64,000 nucleotides of DNA from Ophioderma brevispina (Eukaryota; Echinodermata; Ophiuroidea; Amphilepidida; Ophiodermatidae): NCBI GenBank assembly GCA_023653785.1, contig JAMKCH010078740.1:24648-88647 (forward strand), written 5' to 3'. Shown one piece after another: positions 12,818 through 24,671 of this stretch. The notes beneath the pieces are model-generated. The model made no database searches and was not told the origin of the DNA. It was given only the letters and a program-made list of their open reading frames with translations. How positions within the stretch are numbered: the first letter of the stretch is position 1; each line of letters begins with the position of its first letter. Both the position numbers and the translations under genes were made by a program.

Positions 12818-13284
12818 GGAAGTCACTGGGCGTACCCGGGAGGGGTGGGGGGGGGGCTGGGGGCTAAAGCCCCCCTCAAAGTTCTCAAGAAAAAAGAGGA
12901 AGGAAGAAAGAGGAAGGGAGAAAAAAAAGAGGAAAGAGAAGGAGAAAAGAAGAAAAGAAGAGGAAAAAGAAGAGGACAAGTGAACAAATGGATGATTTTA
13001 TGGTACATTTATTTGATTTTTATCATGCAAATGCGGATCAAAAAGTGTCGGAAGAAGTACGCAAGGGAAAAGACATTTTCAGGTCTTGAAAACCCTAAAA
13101 CCTCAGGAGCTTCAGTGGGCTCTGCCCCCTTGACCCCCGCGGGGCGTCCCCTGAAACCCCACCAAGGGCCCTAAGGCGAGCCCCTGGACCCACCCGGTAG
13201 TCGATCCCTTCGCTTCGCTCTCATGTTTCGAACATCTTTAGTCCACCCCCTCATAAAAATTCCTGGGCACGCCTATGGAAGTCA
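12818..13284. mobile_element. hAT-like MITE with perfect 8-bp target duplication
   Basis: GGAAGTCA occurs immediately before (12818-12825) and after (13277-13284) a 451-bp body. The body starts CTGGGCGTACCCGGG. Its end, read inward, is ATAGGCGTGCCCAGG, giving imperfect terminal inverted repeats. An 8-bp duplication is the hallmark of hAT-superfamily insertion. The interior carries a purine-rich stretch (about 12887-12977) and GC-rich text near 13130-13200. No transposase is present. The lysine- and arginine-rich frame at 12845-13174 is a product of the purine tract. Confidence 0.78.
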
Positions 13285-13370
13285 TATACATGTTTATAAT
13301 TCTTACTGTATGGTATACTTCAAATTGAGTAGCTCATACAGCTTTTTTGATATTGAAAATTACCATCCCC

Positions 13371-13750
13371 ACTCCAGCCTATTTTGGGGTTGGAATGAAC
13401 TCCAGCCCATTTTGAAGTTTGATTAGATTCTGGCCCATTTTGGGGCTGGAATGGACTCCATGCTCCAGCCCATTTTGGGGTTGGAGTGGACTCCAGCCTA
13501 TTTGGGGGTGGAGTGGACTCAAGCCTATTTTGGGTTTGGAGTGGACTCCAGCCTATTTTGGGTTTAGAGTGGAATCTGGCCTACTTTGGGTTTGGAGTGG
13601 ACTCAAGCCTATTTTGGGTTTAGAGTGGAATCTGGCCTACTTTGGGTTTGGAGTGGACTCCAGCCCATGTTTGGGTTGTAGTGGACTACAGCCTATTTTG
13701 GGGTTGGAGTGGACTCCAGCCCATTTTGGGGTTGGAGTGGACTCCAGCAC
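13371..13750. repeat. 28-bp minisatellite, about 13 units
   Basis: Units of the form CCAGCCTATTTTGGG followed by TTGGAGTGGACT repeat with an exact 28-bp step from about 13494 to 13717 and looser spacing before that. Because 28 is not divisible by 3, one reading frame passes through all three phases. This gives a 28-residue protein periodicity in the open frame 13419-13769 (WSGL and LEWTP motifs). I regard that frame as a by-product of the repeat. Confidence 0.92.
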
Positions 13751-14634
13751 AGTTCCATTTGTGGTGTGAAGAGGATGAATGTACACACTCCAAGAAACAT
13801 TAAAATTGGACAGATACAGTAGAAAGTTTAAGGAATATTTAAAAAAACACCCACCCCTGACTTAAACAATGAAAAGGATTCAGCTTCCATGTGAAAAAGG
13901 ATCACAAATTGAGCTGGTAGGAGTTATCCCTCCCACTGCTTGGCTCTTACAGTCAATTCCCTCCCTCCCCCTACAAACAGGGTATTCTCCATACTACTAA
14001 TGGACCACATGCCCTTAAAATGCACCCCTAAACTACACGCACACACAAAAATGTCCATGATAATGCATTACCTGTGATGGAACCAAATCTACACCTCACA
14101 ACATCAAATGTGACATTTGGGCACCATTGATGGATCGTACCCAGGCAAGCAAAGCATGGCATTAGCTGGCCAGGCATCCTCTCACAACGATCCATCATCT
14201 AGCACATACAACTTATCACTCATGTTTTATGAATTGATTTTTTGATCCGTTATCACATATTTCTGCTCCAGTTCTATTGCTAATAGGCACCCGCGGTAAT
14301 CCAAAACCTCGTCAAAAAAAAATTGGCCACTGCTGGTATGCCCAATTCAAACCAAACACGCTATTTACAGTTCTGCAGTCTGCAGTAATTATGTTTATGG
14401 TTATGGTGATAAAACAAGGTTTAAGTTCCAACTGTATCAGCCAAACAATATAGTGTTATTATTTCAAACCACCTGATTTTTTTAATTTGATAAATATATC
14501 ATTAGGATGTCAGTGCGCCAATTTAAATATCGTCGCGTGAGTGCAAAAAGGTCCTATGTGCAAAATAGCTGCCATGTGATACATCTGTGTGCTGCCATGT
14601 ATTAGGATAACTCTCACTTTATCTTTCCTTGAGT
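13751..14634. other. Unassigned sequence
   Basis: No gene or organised repeat identified. Confidence 0.35.
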
Positions 14635-14699
14635 CAGTGGCTCTTCAAATGGTTCTTCAGGCACTGTGTCTTCTGAAGAACCATTTCAAGAGCCACAGA
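14635..14699. repeat. Near-perfect 24-bp-stem hairpin
   Basis: GTGGCTCTTCAAATGGTTCT and its continuation pair with the reverse complement ending at 14697, with one mismatch and an 11-nt loop. It resembles a small fold-back element. It could also form a pre-miRNA-like hairpin if transcribed, for which the sequence gives no evidence. Confidence 0.75.
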
Positions 14700-15326
14700 C
14701 CAAAGACTTGACATAAAGTATGTTTGATGGAATTTCTGACATATGGCAGCTATTGCACTCACAAGACAATACATCTCCTCAGCACCAGTCCAGAGGCAAA
14801 GTTCAACAGCCTCTACATCCAAATGTGAAGTGTGACATTGACATTACCACTCAGAACACAGTCTACCAAACGCTAAGTTCACACTAGTATTAGACCATAG
14901 AAATTACTCCTTAGAAATGAGATTGTGACTTGTCAGCACCGAGTCTAGCCAGCTTTCATTGGTCTATTTGTTGCATGACATAGCTTCACATCATCAAAAT
15001 AGTGATTGAAACAAGGTTATCAATATTTCATTTTTTTATCTTGAATTTGTTAACATAATCTCTCTAGAGAGAGCGCTATGAAAATATACTAAACATTCCA
15101 TCGAGCCCTCCCCATGCCCATACATTGACTAGAAAGATCGTCATAACTATGTGTAAAGCGATCTGTTTATTCTGACACCTTTCCTGTCGTGTTCGGCACC
15201 ATCAAAGCGCAAATAAGATATCCCGGCGTTTACGTTGTCTAAAACGGAAATATTGTCAATTATGGGTCGTATTTCGCCGAAACTCTACACCCGGTCACTG
15301 CCCTTTTTTCTTCAAAATTGTAAGAG

Positions 15327-15584
15327 TAAAATGCCTCCCTTAACCATTCACCCCAATTTCTGAAGACAAGTGACTGCGCCATGGTCGCATGGACCAGATT
15401 CTGTATGTAATCTATGACTGTAGCGCTCAAGGTGTTAAATGAATCTCAGATTGTTAGTAAAACACCTCCTTTAACCATTTACCTAATTTTTTGTGCAAAA
15501 TGTTCATGCTATGGTTCTCCAGATCATAATTTGCATGCAATCTATAACTGTAGTGCTTAAGGTATTACTGGAGCCTCAGATTGG
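15327..15584. repeat. Direct tandem repeat, about 131-bp unit, two copies
   Basis: Unit 1 (15327-15457) and unit 2 (15458-15584) share ordered blocks: TAAAA(T/C)(G/A)CCTCC, TTAACCAT, ATGCAATCTATAACTGTAG (TATGTAATCTATGACTGTAG in unit 1), AAGGT and CTCAGATTG. They are diverged, so the duplication is old. Confidence 0.7.
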
Positions 15585-17088
15585 ATCCGGGTGTCAAATA
15601 TGAATAATTTGGTTCCATGCGTTTATATCTGGCAGGCAGCAAATTGAGAAGAATGGTTAGGGGCATCTAAGGGAGTGGCAGCTTTTCTTTACTTGCACTA
15701 TAATTTTTTTTCAATCTGGGTGTTATTTTATCAAATTATGATAATTTGGTTAAATGTTCTCCTTAACTATTACAGCACACATCAACACTTTAGCTGAGAA
15801 TGGTGTTATTACAAATTATCCTCTGTAAATAATAGAGAAAGTATAACATTAATTACAATCCCATTTTAAAGTGCTATACTCTAATGACATTCCTGAATAT
15901 TGGACACAATCGCATGATCGTCTTTAAATATGCTTAACTTATTTTTTGAGGGATGTGGAGAGATGTTTAAAAAAAATCAAAATTGCAGCATCATATTTTT
16001 CTCTCTGAATTTTTCAAATCTTACTTATTCTTATTTATCAATATTATATGATGGTTCAGAATTATTAGCCTTATTGTATTTTTTGAATATGAACCCCCTT
16101 GGAATGAAAGAGTGTTCCATTGGAACATTGACACTTTGGAAGAACAAACCTTATAAGAATAGAATAGCAAACCTTCGGCTGGTGGGAAATCTAATTGTCT
16201 ATGACATGTTAGCTCTTAATTCACTTCATAATAGACTGAACTTTACAGCAAATGACTAGTAATAGTAGTATTTTGAGAGGCGTGATAATTGAGGTCACCT
16301 ATACAATTGATGCTTAACTTGCAACTTTTAAAATGCAACTCTTAAGGGCATCTTTGATCCTCAAAACTTAAGTGTGCATTGAAAACTTTCATTAGTATTT
16401 TCCATTTTGGCGTGATTGCTAATCTCCATTAAAGGTTCATCAGGGCCAGGGAATGACTTAGAATAACAAAAAATCATGTCTTTACTTTTCATTATAGTCG
16501 AGCTTCAGTAGAACACCATATAGCTTACTGATTATCACCTGCACTGTAAAAATTGTACCCATTAGCAATAATTATTGAGTTTAGTGATATCTTCATCAAT
16601 AGGAAATAAATCAAGTGCCTTGCTAAGACACGCTCTAATACATGTCCTGTTAACCCTGCTTTGAGATGCATCTCCTGTAAGACACAAGTCCACATCTCTA
16701 TTCAAAATCATTGATGTGTGTCCGCTTCTTTAAACCTGTCTGCTGGAAGACATTTCTTATTGAGCACATGTCTTGCATGATGGCCTATCTTGGCAAAGCA
16801 CTGATTCTATTTTTAACTTTGCTATTATTGAAGACCAAATCTATTTGCAGACATTTCCCCCAAAACTTGGTTGCAAGGCTGATTTTTGACAGTGATGTTT
16901 TGAATTTTTTATTGATACATCTTACCATATGATGTAAAAGATTTCAAAGATGTCAATCCCATAAGGCCTTTGCTCATACCTAGTACTTTACTTTACTACA
17001 ATTTAGGAATAAAAACATTCTGAGGCATCCAAACCACACGCCCTTAGAAGATCATCATGACAGTGCCAGACGTCTTTTTCTGGTTCCT
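15585..17088. other. AT-rich sequence with no identified gene
   Basis: No gene recognised. A single CACTGTAAAAATTG motif near 16543 resembles the end of the element at 31852, but I found no partner end. The 109-codon frame at 15930-16259 has no recognisable features. Confidence 0.35.
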
Positions 17089-17367
17089 CCTGTAATCAGT
17101 GGCTGAGTCAGAGGGTGGGGACATGGGTACCTATGCCCCACTATTTTTTTCTCTTCACCTCAGTTCACCCCCTGGCCAGAAAAAAAAAGGATTTTTAGCA
17201 AAATCAGCCCTTTTGAGCCAAAAATCACACAATTTGGAAACTCGCAGTTCGGTCCAAAATTTTGGTATAAATGTCAATTTTTGAATGTCCCACAACCCCA
17301 AAAAATTTCACTTTTGCCCCCCCCCCCCCCCGAAAGAAGAAGTATGTTTGCCACCACTGCCTGTAAT
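17089..17367. mobile_element. hAT-like MITE with perfect 8-bp target duplication CCTGTAAT
   Basis: CCTGTAAT lies at 17089-17096 and again at 17360-17367. Between them is a 263-bp body starting CAGTGGCTGAG and ending GTTTGCCACCACTG, so the terminal repeat is CAGTGG. The interior has a run of 15 C (17317-17331) and short blocks resembling the CAGGCCC-type repeats elsewhere in the window. CAGTGG-type ends plus an 8-bp duplication fit a non-autonomous hAT element. Confidence 0.85.
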
Positions 17368-20124
17368 CACTCACTTTTAACTAGTTAAAGATCCTTTGGA
17401 TTCACCTCCCACTTGGAACGTGGGCAACAAGATCAGCCTTTTAAACAATGGGGGGTGGAGGTTGGAAGATCAGCTGCTCCACTAGTCTTCAGGTTCATCC
17501 ACCAAAGTAGGACTAAGCATCGATTCCATGGTGTCTCATTACATTATCGGCCATCAAAGTGCTGTGAACATGAAATCTGAAGATGCGGACTAACCAACAT
17601 AGGGCAATGTAAGAACTAGCCCCCACTTAGAAGATAAGTGTAGTTTTTCTTGCTATGTGTACATGAATTAAGGTAATGTACCTTTAGGGTGTATGAGTGC
17701 ATGTTTCCGCTAGCCTCTTTACCACGGAGTATCGGAATGTGGTGTCCCACACGTAGTGTTCCCAGCTTGCGCCTCGCTTCCCGATATACACGGTCCCCAC
17801 GGCAACTTTCCATCATATAGTTGGAAAGGTAATCCTCTATTTGACTGCATTTTTTAACCTTTTCTATGTCTAAAGCGGTACTTTTAAACCAAAATACGAT
17901 TGGAGACATTTGCAGACATTCAGCACTACAAGGGCATTTATAGCCTGATATGGTTTTAAGAATGCTTCAGACAAGGTGTCGTCAGTAGTTGCCCGACACC
18001 ATTAAATGCATAAATCATCAAATTCACCTATATAGGTCATATGACTAATTCAGTCGCATTATGTACAATTTAAAAACTGTCAAATGTAACTGGAGTAATA
18101 ATAGCTTTATTTGGTATCCAGTAGGTATAAGAGATCCAATAGGTATCATAGATCTGATGTGGGTTTAAGAGATCCATGCAGTAGCTATAAAAGATCCAGC
18201 AAATAAGACATGGGTGTTATGGATGGGTGTCGTTGGTTGAAATCACACTGATTAGCATGAATTATTTATATTTTATGGAAAAAATTCTGTATTTTAATGG
18301 AAACGATGTGGAATATTTCAATTTACGGAGTCCAAAATTTTTCAGACATTTCTGTCAGTGTGAATTGCATACACCCATGTTCAAGGTAAAACTGGAATTG
18401 AGCATATGCCTCTCATGTGGAGTTCACATGGGTGTCACATGCACTGCACATGACAGTCACACACTGATCATGACATGACCATGACTATTCCATGGCTATT
18501 CCAAGGAATTCAATACCATGTGCATGAAAGTCACTTATGAATATCCGATTTGAATTGCTGCGGATCTTCAATAGTTGTTATAGAGTATGGTAGTAGTTTC
18601 CAGTCTTTTACTATATACTTTTTATTATAACAGTAGGAATAGGATGACTGGAATAGTCCTTATCAGTATGAGGTTACACTCCCCCACCCCACTTTTCTTG
18701 CTTTAGCCATGACATACAACATGTGGGTATGACGCTGTAAGCTAGGACCAATGTCAAATGCATAGAAATCACTGAGATTGTACATGCATGTGCATAGCCA
18801 AGATCCCGCACCCCCAGGGTGGTGCAGGGGAAAATATGCATTTAATTTGCCTTTGAGCCTTTTTTTTAATGCCCTCCCTTTTTTTAGACCCCTGGGGTGC
18901 ACTTGCTCCCTCTGTACCCCCCCCCCCCCGCAAGTTTAATCCTGATTACAAAATACACTCACACACTACCTTTCCCCATTTCTTAACCACAACATTCAAC
19001 TTAGACTAATACCACAATCAAAGGCAGCATGGGGGTCATGGGTTCAAGCCCACTCTTATGACCACCATGTTACACTGTCACTACCACTTCCCATTTCCTC
19101 ACAGTGACCTGGCAGCACATAGCAACCACTACAAAACGAGCTCCTCGGCAATTCAAAATTGTCGCTTAAGCATGTGTGTAGCCAATTACACCCACTTCAG
19201 AATTTCAATGCCAAATATGGTCATGCAAATTGCCCATTTTCTCATTGAAGTCGTCGACACATACACCTTGGATCGGTTTCGCAGTCAACTTGATGGCTCT
19301 ATCACACACAAATGGTTATAATAGTTTTTTGTGTGTGCTCCTTATACTACGAATTCCAAGTTAGCCTGAGGACACAACAACTAAGCTCATTGTGGATAAT
19401 TAATTTCAATCCAGGCACATGATGTGGTGTCAACGGCGATGTGATGCTGCCCCTGGCAACCACCAGGGTATTCACATCCTCCACCTTGGTTACCAGTCTT
19501 GTTTCTTACCTTTTAAAGGGGCAAGGGCCACAATTTTTTTCTTGCACTAACAAATTTCTGTTTTAGAAATGATGTGAAGGTACATGCCTCATGAAACCTT
19601 AATGAGGAGTTTCACCTGATGATAGGGAAGAAAAGTATGAAAATCAAGATGAAAGTTGAGAACAAATGCTGGCCCATTATGAAAATGATGTAATTCTTTC
19701 ACTGTATATAGAATTCTGTTATCGTCTCTAGGTCGAATTAGGCACTTGAATAACCATCTCTGTCACAGTGGTTTCCATATCTATTTTGTTCGCATGAATA
19801 GAGGATATGTGATATCCACTGCAACTTTTATGTCCACATACTTGTTGATCTTACCAATTGCATGCTCACAGTGTATATGTAACCTGCACATAAATCTTTA
19901 AGTATTTTTTTTTGCTTTCAAAATTGAAAGAATTTTCTATAATTTTAGGTTTGAATTTAATACACTGATAAAGAATAAATGTATCCTTCCTATGACTGAA
20001 ACAAGACTCATATGAAATTAAAATTCTAATTGACATTTGTGAAATATGGATGTGTGCCGCTGGATTTTTACAAGGATAAGACTTAAGATTAGGTCACTAT
20101 ATTAAGCTTTACTTCCTGTTCACA
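17368..20124. other. Mostly featureless sequence
   Basis: No gene recognised. Positions 18105-18205 hold loosely repeated AGATCCA and GGTAT words. A 13-C run lies at 18917-18929 beside GC-rich text similar to degraded GC-ended elements. A GGGTTCAAGCCC motif near 19039 is discussed among the rejected items. Confidence 0.35.
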
Positions 20125-20225
20125 AGGTCAAAGGTCATTTCTAAGGTCATAACAGGGGTCAACCTAGGGTCATAATAGCCACTATGGGACTACTTATGGG
20201 TTGGGTCAAAGGTCAATTAATTGTA
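20125..20225 (+). promoter_or_regulatory. Cluster of nuclear-receptor half-sites with two DR1 motifs
   Basis: Seven AGGTCA or GGGTCA hexamers lie within 101 bp, all in the same orientation. A perfect DR1, AGGTCAAAGGTCA, is at 20125-20137, and a near-perfect one, GGGTCAAAGGTCA, at 20213-20225. DR1 sites bind RXR, HNF4 and COUP-TF class receptors. There is no adjacent gene, and such words also occur in repeats, so function is unproven. Confidence 0.4.
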
Positions 20226-21307
20226 GAGTACTTTCTCTCCAATGCCTTCAGGGAATACTGCCCTCTCAAGCCCTCGGGAGTCAATTGTTAAATTTTATTC
20301 AACATGTTTTACGAGACCAAAAAATGATTGATATGAACTTGTAGGCAGTCCCTTTAACTTAACCATTCTGATGCATTTAGATCTATTCCAAGTCAATATA
20401 ACTTAATACATCAATACTTCTATTTCTCTCAAAATCAAAAAGTAACACTCCAAACTAGAAAACAGCTGGTAAGTGAGACTAAGCATGTCGATCCTTGCAC
20501 GAATTATTTTCCTATAAACCCAGGGAATGCTATCATAAATTCCAATATAAAATCATTGTCCAAGGCAAGTTCTGAGCAGAAACTCGAGTCGTCTCGCTAA
20601 GTGCAAATGGATTTACTCCACCGACTTGATCCTCACTTTCCACGGCTGGGGCATTATAATTTTATCAGGTTATCCTTCCTCGACAACCAGAAAATCTACA
20701 TTTCTACATCTTGTTTCTAGGTTTCTCCGCCTAAAGGGTCTATCTTCATACATGCATAGCCAAGAACCCCATTCCATCTCCTCACATCATGTAGCATTTG
20801 ACAAGTTTTTAGAGTGCATAGCTAAATTCAATTGTTAGCTCACATAGGATACATTAACCCAACAAGGTCTATATACCGGCTGATTTGATTGGCTAAATAC
20901 ATTGTATAAACCTATGTATAACCAATCAGTGACATGGTAAGAAAAGCTTAAAGGTTTGTAGAGATATATAGAAGGTCTATTTTGATTGGTTACCAAGACT
21001 AAGAGGTTATTATGCTTCAACATGGAAAGACCCAATAAGAGATACTGTAAGAAAGGTGGTAGAGCTCAAGGGGCTAAAGCTATCCCATAATGCAATTTTG
21101 AATTTATACCATGATTAAGTCATGTGACCATACATAGGGCACCTTCACAAACATACAAAATCCACAGAAAATTGGACTTCATAACATATGAAGTCATGGC
21201 ACCATATAACATTCCTTCACAAACATTTTTTTTTTGGTTTTGGTTTTTATTATCATAAAAATATCAGTACTTCTACTTACCCCTCGTTAAACAGGAATAA
21301 ACACCCC
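20226..21307. other. AT-rich sequence with one dispersed block
   Basis: No gene recognised. Near 21035-21064 there is GAGATACTGTAAGAAAGGTG, shared with 23742-23765 and, diverged, with about 25028-25042. The wider 20840-21065 region contains several GATTGGTTA-like words in both orientations and may be an old element. Confidence 0.35.
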
Positions 21308-21614
21308 TGAGGCGACAAAATAAAAACCCTATTTGTTTTCAGTTTTGCAGAATTTTTTTTTTTAGTTTTTCCAAAAATCATGTAAAATCAGCCTGTTTTT
21401 ATTAGCCCAAATTTATAAATTTTGGCGATTTTTTTTTAGAAAATTTGTAAAAATTTTTCATTTTTTCTCTTGATTTTTCAGATTTTGGGGCTATTTTAGG
21501 CCGATTTTGAGCTCCAGAAAAGAAAAAAAAATAAAAAAATTCGCCCGACCGACCGACCCTACTCGAAAGGTCCTCTCGCCCGTAAAACAGGGTTTTCTTT
21601 TTTCGTCGCCTTAG
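21308..21614. mobile_element. MITE with CTRAGGCGAC terminal inverted repeats
   Basis: The left end CTGAGGCGACAAAATAAAAA pairs imperfectly with the inward-read right end CTAAGGCGACGAAAAAAGAA. Both are followed by ACCCT and then a TTTG- or TTTTAC-like block. The interior is T-rich and includes GACCGACCGACCC near the right end. No target duplication was established and no coding capacity is present. Confidence 0.6.
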
Positions 21615-21655
21615 TGATCATTTTGAGATATCTTTCAAAAATTGTGAATTTCAGA

Positions 21656-21727
21656 ACTGCAGGCCCAAAACTAGGCTTGTTTGCACTCATTGGAATGCAT
21701 ATTTCGTGCTGGTTTCAAATATGGTCA
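21656..21727 (+). repeat. 80-bp core repeat, copy 2
   Basis: Contains AAACTAGGCTTGTTTGCACT, CATTGGAATGCAT and GCTGGTTTCAAATATGGTCA, in the order seen in the other copies. It starts about 40 bp after the preceding MITE. Confidence 0.75.
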
Positions 21728-23358
21728 ATCCAATTCATAATTTTTGAAAAAGAAATTGTGGAAAAATATGACTTTGTCAAAATCCCTGAGAGCAAAGGGT
21801 TAATAATTTCTTAAGTTATTGTTCTCTAAGCTCCTATAGCACTTTTCACAGCATCCTATATTACAGTAACATTAGAGTACAATATAAGAACAGTCTTGAT
21901 TAGAAGAAATTCACATACCCATTCAAAGGGAATTTCCCCAAATATGGAATAAAATTTTAGTCCAATTAAGGTCAATCTCACCCAACAATGTGTAAATTTG
22001 CTTCTACTTTGACCAAGATTTTTGACTCGGCATCTGCCCCGCCCATGGTATATTCACTATAATGTTCACAATAATGATGTAAACATCTCAAAATTGACTT
22101 TTATTAACATTGTCCTCATTTCGCTTGATTGGGTCACCCGATGTGGGTCAACGTCTGTGACTCACTCAGCCATTTACTGCCAAACCAACCCATAAGCAGT
22201 TATTTGGGACACAATCTCAAAATCACTGATCTCCAATGATCTAAGACAAACTCGAGATTTGTAGGAACTTAGACCACAGGGGCAGACTTGGTGATGCTTT
22301 CACTTTGATTTTAGAGATTGTCTCCTGCAATGTCCTGCGGGAAGATATGCCAATCTCTAGTCCCTGTTTAAGTCATGATTTTACAGCATTTTCTTTAAAA
22401 CTAAGAGGCTTTTTAAGTTTAAGAAAGTCGGGGGAAAAAACACTCTCACTCATAAAAAGGTCTTCTGACTTTCCACTCATCTCAGTGTGCAACATATGAC
22501 ATAAGTTGGTTATTTTCAGCGCGAGCTCAGTCACGGCCTGGCTGTTGACACCACGCACACGCCAGCGGCTTTTTACTGACCAATACCTCAACCAGTTCAC
22601 CTTATTATCCCAAGACATAGAATATGCATTTAGCTATATTTCTTTTCCCTACAGGACCCATGCAACCTGTTCCAAAGTTCATTATCATTCTCTGCACATC
22701 ACCTGCAATATCCATAACCACTCAGGACTTGTTATAAGACTAACCTTTGCGACTGAAAGCTGCTGAATTCGCATTCCTTCAAGATCCGTCGGCATTTCCC
22801 AATCCGATCCAATTCCATCACAATTGATTCGCCGGGCATATTCATTCATAAAAAGTGGTTTTACTTATTTGAAACCTTTCTCTCCCTGTTATTTTCCTCT
22901 GAAAGGGTCAAAAATATGACGCTGGAAGTGCTTATATCGCTACGAGCGCAATATGTAAATCTAATGTAAATCGGCACTGGGCAGGAAGTCAAAAAACATT
23001 TCTGATAATTTGTGCAAATTTGTGGGATCCATTACCAACTGTTTTTACCTCCATTTGTCTCGTCATCGCATGATTTCTATGTGCTATGTTCAGACTGACG
23101 ACACTGACGAAAAAATGGCAAAATATGGAAATAATTTCAATTTAAAAGGACAAAAAAAGCTAAATGTAAATGAAGAGAAATAAAATGTTCTTAGCAGATA
23201 TTCAAGGTTTACAGAATGCTCCTAATTTGTTAAATGGAGCTTTGTTGTGTATATCAAGCAAGGGCATATCCAAAAAGGGGGAACCCTTCCTTTGATGTGA
23301 CCCCTCAAAAACTGGAGTGACCTTGGTAGCTTGTAAAAAGATCAATTCATTGTTTTAT
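21728..23358. other. Unassigned sequence
   Basis: No repeat family recognised. Positions 22500-22830 are less AT-rich and look like single-copy sequence, but I see no splice-bounded exon. Confidence 0.3.
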
Positions 23359-23678
23359 TTAAAGAGACATGCACAAGTACAATTCCAGAAAGCGCCCCCA
23401 ATTTTTTTTCGAACCCAAGTTTTTTGCATATAATGGAATGCAAACAAATGTATTAGATCACACCTGAAGTGAATACACCAAATACGGCATCGTTATGTAA
23501 TAAGACCATTAAGATGATGATTTTGCATTTTCTGTTGTGCATGACAGAAATCAAAGCATGCTTTTCTATGGGGACAATTATGATAGCAGGTAAGTTCAAA
23601 ACATATTTTTTTTGACCAATAAACCTTCTCGGTAGGTGCAAATTGAGAGAAATTTGTATCCTCCTCCTGTCCCTTTAA
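23359..23678. mobile_element. Probable TTAA-C-related MITE
   Basis: TTAA lies at 23359-23362 and 23675-23678. The left end AGAGACATGCACAAG resembles the inward-read right end of 35459-35980 (AGAGACCTTGCACATTT). It is followed by GAAAGCGCCCCCAATTTT, as in TTAA-C. The right end read inward is AGGGACAGGAGG, so the termini match only weakly. Moderate confidence. Confidence 0.42.
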
Positions 23679-23768
23679 AGGTGAATACTGATATAAGGTT
23701 ACTCTAGACATAGGTGCATGTTATATCATGTAAAGAGACAATCAGAGATACTGTAAGAAAGGTGGTTC

Positions 23769-23945
23769 TTAAAGGTGCAATGACAGAATTCATGTATCGG
23801 GTATCCCTACAAAAAATTAAAAGCCATGATTTTTGCACTGATATAAATATTTCCATCAAAATATCCCCATTTGACTGGATTAAAACTGAGAATTATTTCT
23901 TTTGGTACAAAAATTGTGAAATTTCTAATTTTGTATCCCACGTAC
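23769..23945. mobile_element. Partial TTAA-A MITE
   Basis: TTAA followed by AGGTGCAATGACAGAATTC opens the copy. The interior (TTTTTGCACTGAT, CAAAATATCCCCATT, TTTTGGTACAAAAATTGTGA) matches the inverted half of the complete copy at 35977-36336. Similarity fades after about 23945. A remnant CTCTCGTTGC lies near 23959-23968. The frames at 23714-24049 overlap it and are not genes. Confidence 0.6.
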
Positions 23946-24093
23946 CTGCCAATGTTGCCTCTCGTTGCGTATATTTGTTGCATTCAACGGCGCGGTTGTT
24001 TGATTTTTGTCACTGGGTGGTGGCAATCCTTGTTGTATTTAAGCAATAGGGATCGCGAAATTGGGTTAAAGATGACCTTAAATTATAAAGCTG

Positions 24094-24262
24094 TTTAGGA
24101 ATAAGAATAAAGGTATGATTGTGGGAGCCGGTACTCTCTTTACGATGAATTGGAACTGGCGATACCATTCTTCTACTTAAAATAATGGTATCGCCTTGGT
24201 TTCAATTCATTGTAAGGAGAGTATGGTACTGGTTCCCAAAATCTTAGCTTTATTCTCTAAAT
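24094..24262. mobile_element. Palindromic fold-back element, copy 2
   Basis: The arms GGTACTCTCTTTACGATGAA and CTGGCGATACCATT pair with AATGGTATCGCC and TTCATTGTAAGGAGAGTA across a loop near 24173-24185. The pairing extends outward through AATAAAGG and its partner. The element is homologous to 748-888. Confidence 0.72.
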
Positions 24263-24671
24263 ACGCATATCTTACAACATGGCTCATTTCCAAATGTGTG
24301 TTTTATATCATGTCTTTAAGTAAGACATGATGTTTACAGTGTTGTGTTTTCTATAACTGAAGACATGTCGAAATGCAAGACACAGTAACTGCCAAGATAC
24401 TGTCATAAGAAAAGGCTGACAAATGTATCGATGCTGTTTCAAATGTCATCGGAAATTCCTATAGGCCTACTAATGGTTTGGAAGTTTCTATATACATGTA
24501 AGAATTTTGAGGCCTATACAGCACTCTTAGTCTTAAAATATTGAGTCAAATTATATCTAACCAGTAATGCCACATGAAGCACCAGATTGCTTGTCCCAAT
24601 TGATTGGTAACAAATAATCTCAAAATGAGTAAAAATTGTCCAGTTTGGGTAAACTGTGTTCATATCCATTA

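Noticed and set aside
12845..13174. Lysine- and arginine-rich 109-codon frame
   Set aside because: It is the translation of a purine tract inside a hAT-like MITE.
19025..19060. tRNA or SINE B-box at GGGTTCAAGCCC
   Set aside because: The motif fits a T-arm, but there is no A-box, acceptor stem or anticodon arm at the correct spacing.
19513..20357. Large TTAA element between TTAAAGGGGCAAGG and CAGTCCCTTTAA
   Set aside because: Only TTAAAGGG is shared by the two ends. The interior shows no second inverted block and no homologue in the window.
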